Positions 59,648 to 64,000 of a DNA stretch of 64,000 nt are shown here, one piece after another. Each line of letters starts with the position of its first letter. Within the stretch, counting starts at the first letter, position 1. A program made the translations under genes and the position numbers. The notes under the pieces are model-generated. The model ran no database searches, was not told where the DNA came from, and was given only the letters and a program-made list of their open reading frames with translations. This DNA is from Bacillota bacterium (lineage in GTDB: Bacteria; Bacillota; Clostridia; Lachnospirales; Lachnospiraceae), in assembly GCA_023434365.1 (NCBI GenBank), contig JAEYSV010000030.1, forward strand, positions 62,001-126,000, given 5' to 3'.

Positions 59648-61078
59648 TTACACCTGTTCTCCAAGGTAGTAAAAGCCTTTACTTTCTAAAAGTTTTACTT
59701 CCACAAGGGATCCTATCAATGATTCGTCTCCCTTAAAATGTACCATAAGACTATTTTCTAATCGACCAGATACAAGCGTATCATCCTGATCATTTTTATG
59801 TTCAACCAGTACTTTTTGTACAGTACCAACAAAACGCATACTTTCCTCGGCCGCAATGGAATTAACTTCCTTCATCAGACGGTTAAAACGTTCTTTTACG
59901 ATATCTTCTTTTATCTGATCTTCCATAGTTGCAGCTGGTGTTCCAGTACGTTTAGAGTAAATAAAATGATAGGTATTGAGATAACGCACTTTACGTACCA
60001 CATCTAACGTGTCTAAGAAATCTTCTTCGGTTTCTCCTGGGAAGCCTACGATGATATCCGTAGAAAGAGTAATATCAGGGATCTCTTTCTTGATTTTCTC
60101 AACCAGGGCCAGATAACCTTCTTTTGTGTAGCGACGATTCATCTTCTTTAAGATTTCACTACTTCCAGACTGAACTGGCAGATGAAGAGACCTACATATC
60201 TTTTTGCTGTGCTTCATTACTTCAATTACGTCTTCACTTAAATCTTTTGGATGAGGAGTCATAAAACGGATTCTTTCTAGTCCCTCTACCTTTTCAATTT
60301 CACGAAGGAGGTCAGCAAAAGTTGTTTTTTCCTCTAATGTTTTTCCATAGGAATTCACATTTTGACCAAGTAACATAACTTCTATAACACCGTCTGCTAC
60401 TAATTCCTTAATTTCTTTAATGATATCGGCTACTTGTCTAGAACGCTCTCTTCCTCGAACATAAGGTACGATACAATAGCTGCAGAAGTTATTACAGCCA
60501 TACATAATATTGACTCCGGCTTTAAACGAATATTTTCTTTCACTTGGTAAGTCTTCGACAATCTCCGTTGCTTCCTTCCATATATCTACAATCATACTTT
60601 TGCTTTCTAAACGAGCCTGCATTAATTCTGCCAATTTAAAAATGTTATGAGTGCCAAAAATGATATCTACAAAACGATAACTTTTCTGAATCTTCTGAAC
60701 TACAACTTCCTCCTGCATCATGCAGCCGCAAAGAGCAATCATCATATGAGGATTTTTCTTCTTAAGTGTACTTAGATGTCCAAGTCTCCCATATACTTTC
60801 AGGTTCGCATTTTCACGAACTGTACAAGTATTATAAATAACAAAATCCGCAACTTCTGTTTCAACAATTGTATAACCAATCTGTTCTAAAATACCAGTGA
60901 TTTTTTCGCTATCTCTGGCATTCATCTGACAACCAAAGGTCTGAATGCAGGCAGTCAAATCTCTGCCTAATTCCTTCTTTTTTTCCTCCATAATAGTACG
61001 AAGTCCCTGTATATACAAAAGTTGTCTCTGTGCTTCTGAAAAACTCACTTCTGAATTTCTGTTCTCTATGTGATCCAT
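59648..61078 (-). CDS. miaB: tRNA-2-methylthio-N6-dimethylallyladenosine synthase
   Basis: 476 residues. Adds the methylthio group to i6A37 of tRNAs using two iron-sulfur clusters. Seen: N-terminal MTTase domain with three Cys (TFGCQMN, YNTCTVREN, LCGCMMQ), radical SAM core with CNNFCSYCIVPYVRGRERSR, LGQNVNSYGK, and a C-terminal TRAM domain. The N-terminus carries about 40 extra residues common in Clostridia. Start behind GGAG. Confidence 0.95.
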   Translation of the reverse strand: MDHIENRNSEVSFSEAQRQLLYIQGLRTIMEEKKKELGRDLTACIQTFGCQMNARDSEKITGILEQIGYTIVETEVADFVIYNTCTVRENANLKVYGRLGHLSTLKKKNPHMMIALCGCMMQEEVVVQKIQKSYRFVDIIFGTHNIFKLAELMQARLESKSMIVDIWKEATEIVEDLPSERKYSFKAGVNIMYGCNNFCSYCIVPYVRGRERSRQVADIIKEIKELVADGVIEVMLLGQNVNSYGKTLEEKTTFADLLREIEKVEGLERIRFMTPHPKDLSEDVIEVMKHSKKICRSLHLPVQSGSSEILKKMNRRYTKEGYLALVEKIKKEIPDITLSTDIIVGFPGETEEDFLDTLDVVRKVRYLNTYHFIYSKRTGTPAATMEDQIKEDIVKERFNRLMKEVNSIAAEESMRFVGTVQKVLVEHKNDQDDTLVSGRLENSLMVHFKGDESLIGSLVEVKLLESKGFYYLGEQV

Positions 61079-61137
61079 GTCCTAACTCCAATCTAGTAAT
61101 TTATGCATTGTTATTATAGCCCATCCCTAACATGATG

Positions 61138-62028
61138 TCAAAAAACAATTTTTTGAAACGTCTCTTCATCAAGAGCAAATGGGGTATGAACTATTTGTTG
61201 ATATACCTGTGACTGCAAAGCGAGGTTAAGTGGAAACCCAGCTTCCTCAGGGGCAGTTTCTATTGTAAATGCTGGTAGATTATAATGCTCTACAAAATAG
61301 TGTACAGTATTACCCCCACTATCTCCGGTATCAATCTCTCTTACTGGCTCAACTAGCTGATATCCACTAAGCACCGATAATCTTGATGCAATTATCTTTT
61401 GAATTCGATTATAGCTTTCTGACATTGTGTCACGATAATAATAGATTTCATTCCCTCTTGAGTGATAATCAAAATAAGCTGCTGGTTTGAATCGTTCAAA
61501 TAGATGAACCAATAATTGACTTTCTGATTCACTTAGTGGACGATCCCCATGAAACTTTACTTTCCAGTGAACCGAGGAGAAATTACGATTCAGATCTACC
61601 CCTCTGGCATTATATTTCCATTCACAATAAGGTAAGTTCATATTTTTTGCCTTCAACCGGTATTCACTGTTTCTTATGATATTGAATCCGCGAAGTGCAA
61701 TCATATATCCATCTGGATTAAGTAAAGGCACTAATACAAGACGGTATTTATTAAAAAAGGTTTGCAACGCTTTATCATGTTGATCCAATCTGCCTACATA
61801 GTTTTCTGCCATCTTAACAAGAAGCACCGGATTAAGACTTTCTCTTCCATGTACCCCCGCGGTACATAAAAGCGTCTTATCTCCGGTGCCTATAGTAATC
61901 ATAAAAATGATGCGATTATCCTCAGAGCTTCCTACTTCCTCCACCTTTAACAAACCAGGATACCTTGCCCCAAGATGTAAGGCTGCTTCATATAATTGAA
62001 AATCGTAATAAATATGGCCTAATTCCAT
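61138..62028 (-). CDS. M14-family zinc carboxypeptidase
   Basis: 296 residues. Zinc ligands in GVHGRES (H-x-x-E) and the later His of FDYHSRGNEIYYY; substrate-binding ARGVDLNRNFS; catalytic Glu in FTIETAPEEAGFPL. No signal peptide, so cytosolic or non-classically placed. Bacterial relatives include gamma-D-glutamyl-diaminopimelate peptidases of peptidoglycan turnover, but these usually carry LysM domains, absent here. AGGAG with a long spacer upstream. Confidence 0.88.
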   Translation of the reverse strand: MELGHIYYDFQLYEAALHLGARYPGLLKVEEVGSSEDNRIIFMITIGTGDKTLLCTAGVHGRESLNPVLLVKMAENYVGRLDQHDKALQTFFNKYRLVLVPLLNPDGYMIALRGFNIIRNSEYRLKAKNMNLPYCEWKYNARGVDLNRNFSSVHWKVKFHGDRPLSESESQLLVHLFERFKPAAYFDYHSRGNEIYYYRDTMSESYNRIQKIIASRLSVLSGYQLVEPVREIDTGDSGGNTVHYFVEHYNLPAFTIETAPEEAGFPLNLALQSQVYQQIVHTPFALDEETFQKIVF

Positions 62029-62143
62029 ATTACTTCACTCTCCTGACAGACAGGTTTATTCCATTATATGAATCTCTTCTAAAAGAGTAACCCTCCTATG
62101 AGTCACGCTTTCAATAGAGGGCTCCTTTTCATAACACTTAACC

Positions 62144-62187
62144 ATTATCTAATTGCTCCATCTCAATTATCTAATTTGACCATCTCC
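62144..62187. repeat. Tandem 22-bp duplication over the proA stop
   Basis: Two near-identical units with the core ATTATCTAATT(T/G) (62144-62165 and 62166-62187). The second unit holds the proA stop codon. Confidence 0.65.
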
Positions 62188-63411
62188 AAAAATGATATAT
62201 TTAATCGTTGTTAACGCTTGTAATCCCATAGGGCCTCTTGCATGCAGTTTCTGCGTGCTAATACCAATCTCAGCACCTAAGCCAAACATAGCACCATCCG
62301 TGAATCTAGTGGAGGCATTTACATAAACAGCTGCAGCATCAACTTCATTTAAGAATTTCATTGCATTCTGATAATCCTTTGTAATAATTACTTCTGAATG
62401 TTTTGTATTGTACCGGTTGATATGAGTAATTGCTTCGTCAATTGAATCTACGATTTTAAGTGAGATAATCAAATCAAGATACTCTGTCTGATAATCTTCC
62501 TCAGTTGCTAGGGTTATATCAGGCAAAATTGCAACCGCTTCTTTATCACCACGAATTTCCACGTTATAAGCGGTGAGTTCCTGGTAAAGTAAAGGTAGGA
62601 ACACTTTCGCAACCTTTCGATGTACGACGAGTGATTCTAAAGCATTGCAAACACCAGTACGTTGAGTTTTACCATTTACAATAATATTTAATGCCATCTT
62701 AAAATCAGCTGTCTCATCCACATAAGCATGGCAGTTACCTGTTCCAGTTTCAATAACAGGAATTGTAGAATTCTCAATCACCGTTTTAATCAATCCCGCT
62801 CCACCCCTTGGGATAAGCACATCAACATACTGATTTAAGCGCATAAAAGCCTGGGCAGTCTCTCTACTCGTGTCAGTAATGAGTTGTAGACAGTATTCGC
62901 TAAGTCCAAGACGTTTTAATGTGTCAGCAATCACTTTAGCAATTGCAGTATTGGTTTCAATTGCATCAGAGCCCCCACGAAGAATAGTAGCGTTGTTTGT
63001 TTTAAAGCATAAACCAAAAGCATCCACGGTAACATTCGGTCTTGACTCACAGATAATTCCAATGACGCCAATTGGTACACGTTTTTGGCCTATTTGCAAA
63101 CCATTTGGACGAAGTGTCATATTAGTAACTTCTCCAATTGGATCAGGAAGCAGAACAATATCACGTAACCCATTAGAAAACTCATGAATTCTTGCAGGAG
63201 TTAAGGACAAACGATCCACCAATGATTCCTTTATTCCTTTTTCTTTTGCTCTTTGTACATCAACCACATTGGCACTTAATATAGCATCCTGATTAGCCTC
63301 CAATGCATCCGCAATCTGAAGTAATGCTTCATTTTTCTCATTTTGTGACAACTTGTTAAGTAGCGTTGCTGCTTCTTTTGCCTGTTTTCCAATCTTAATA
63401 AGATACTCCAT
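62167..63411 (-). CDS. proA: Gamma-glutamyl phosphate reductase
   Basis: 414 residues, the usual length. Reduces glutamyl-5-phosphate with NADPH in proline synthesis. Seen: VIGIICESRPNVTVDAFGLCFKTNNATILRGGSDAI, IPVIETGTGNCHAYVD, GKTQRTGVCNALESLVVH with the catalytic Cys, and VYVNASTRFTDGAMFGLGAEIGISTQKLHARGPMG. Start at MEYLIKIGK; a frame extending to 63495 adds residues without homology and overlaps the upstream gene. No proB nearby. Confidence 0.96.
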   Translation of the reverse strand: MEYLIKIGKQAKEAATLLNKLSQNEKNEALLQIADALEANQDAILSANVVDVQRAKEKGIKESLVDRLSLTPARIHEFSNGLRDIVLLPDPIGEVTNMTLRPNGLQIGQKRVPIGVIGIICESRPNVTVDAFGLCFKTNNATILRGGSDAIETNTAIAKVIADTLKRLGLSEYCLQLITDTSRETAQAFMRLNQYVDVLIPRGGAGLIKTVIENSTIPVIETGTGNCHAYVDETADFKMALNIIVNGKTQRTGVCNALESLVVHRKVAKVFLPLLYQELTAYNVEIRGDKEAVAILPDITLATEEDYQTEYLDLIISLKIVDSIDEAITHINRYNTKHSEVIITKDYQNAMKFLNEVDAAAVYVNASTRFTDGAMFGLGAEIGISTQKLHARGPMGLQALTTIKYIIFGDGQIR

Positions 63412-63479
63412 AGACTCTTCCCCTTTCACTTTGTTGCCTACCTTACTGAATTTCACTACTTTGGGTTTGACTAACCTAC

Positions 63480-64000
63480 TTACTCCTGCATACAAACGAT
63501 AACTTCATCTGGAGTAATCAGCTTTTGGACCTTAATATCCCATTCCATACACTCTAGTCCATTAACAATTTGAAAATCAAATGCCATTGCAATCCTGTTA
63601 AAAGAATCTGGATTCATTTTCTCCAGGTAATAATCAAAGAATCCTTTGCCATACCCAACACGATTACCACGCCGGTCAAATGCCAGTCCTGGTAAGATCA
63701 TCAAACGTTCTTTTGGAGAAACCATCTTCTGATCACTACAGTCAGAGGAGTCTTTATTTTCATTAATCATAACATATTTCTCACCAATGATAGGCTCCGG
63801 AATATTCTGATATCCTTCAGAAACCTCCTTTAAACTAAGAATCCGATAAAACTCCATCAGATTCGCTTCTCCATCGGTAACTTTAGGAACATATACCCGC
63901 TTACCCTGTTCTAATGCTGTGGTAATGATCTTAGTTGTAATGACTTCCTGATTAAAGGATACATAACAAAATAATTCCTGTGCATTCTTAAACTCCGGAA
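63480..64000 (-). CDS. 5-Formyltetrahydrofolate cyclo-ligase (5' end beyond window)
   Basis: At least 173 residues; the open frame runs past base 64000, so the N-terminus is missing. Readable part: YVSFNQEVITTKIITTALEQGKRVYVPKV, then a C-terminal GVSP-like region PKERLMILPGLAFDRRGNRVGYGKGFFDYYLEK (ATP/phosphate loop and YGKGFYD motif of the family) and IAMAFDFQIV. Converts 5-formyl-THF to 5,10-methenyl-THF with ATP. An internal ATG at 63857 is not the start, since family sequence continues upstream. It lies about 70 bases before proA and may share its transcript. Confidence 0.93.
   Translation of the reverse strand, partial: PEFKNAQELFCYVSFNQEVITTKIITTALEQGKRVYVPKVTDGEANLMEFYRILSLKEVSEGYQNIPEPIIGEKYVMINENKDSSDCSDQKMVSPKERLMILPGLAFDRRGNRVGYGKGFFDYYLEKMNPDSFNRIAMAFDFQIVNGLECMEWDIKVQKLITPDEVIVCMQE

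Overview
The window is 64 kb of low-GC chromosomal DNA from a Clostridia-class Firmicute, most probably a member of the Lachnospiraceae resembling Clostridium (Lachnoclostridium) phytofermentans. The assignment is an inference from gene content: the L21-Prp-L27-Obg block, L27 with a Prp-cleavable N-terminus, GroES/GroEL behind a CIRCE site, the TIGR03960/TIGR03936/RNase G block, DUF6062- and DUF6106-like proteins, a eukaryotic-type HisA, and a LysM/Cys-Pro-rich coat-like protein. Almost all genes are housekeeping, mostly on the minus strand; there is no transposase, prophage or CRISPR array.

Layout. 1-6.2 kb (minus): truncated ppdK, glyS, a lipoprotein, recO and an overlapping yqzL. 6.4-12.5 kb: era, an M16C peptidase and purH, the last behind a ZTP riboswitch with an overlapping terminator. 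12.5-14.6 kb (plus): DUF1461 membrane protein, dCMP deaminase, anchored amidase. 14.6-19.9 kb: an M50 protease-GNAT fusion, a kinase-fold phosphotransferase (plus), guaB, a small membrane protein. 20-22 kb: groES-groEL with CIRCE and promoter. 22.4-28.4 kb: DUF6062 protein, DUF2225 protein, glnS, a SleB-like hydrolase, a solitary eukaryotic-type hisA, a DUF1540 protein. 28.6-31.8 kb: a cobalamin-riboswitch-controlled ABC importer; a divergent iron alcohol dehydrogenase follows to 33 kb. 33.1-34.9 kb: LysM/Cys-Pro-rich protein. 34.9-35.8 kb: a repeat-rich gap. 35.8-45.2 kb: a long minus-strand run (TIGR03960, TIGR03936, rng, lipoprotein, rplU, prp, rpmA, obg, yhbY, nadD, yqeK, rsfS). 45.4-47 kb: a repeat-rich membrane protein and a GNAT. 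47-47.75 kb: nested foldback elements upstream of tyrS. 47.7-49.9 kb (plus): tyrS and a zinc-ribbon membrane protein. 49.9-64 kb (minus): SWIM/SNF2 helicase, GNAT, DHH phosphoesterase, TIR-transmembrane-DUF6273 protein, a NitT/TauT-type ABC importer, miaB, an M14 carboxypeptidase, proA and a truncated 5-formyl-THF cyclo-ligase.

The most novel-looking signal is non-coding. Two ~190-bp foldback elements (35131-35325 on plus, 47379-47568 on minus) share termini GTCAATTTGCAC/GTGCAAATTGAC and an internal strand with CGCTCTCGCTTGGATGA. Their paired arms differ in sequence but keep complementarity, which looks like compensatory change in a structured RNA or foldback DNA family. A truncated third copy (47232-47295) lies beside the second. 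The most interesting protein context is the TIR-TM-DUF6273 gene directly upstream of a DHH phosphoesterase with an unusual C-terminal extension.
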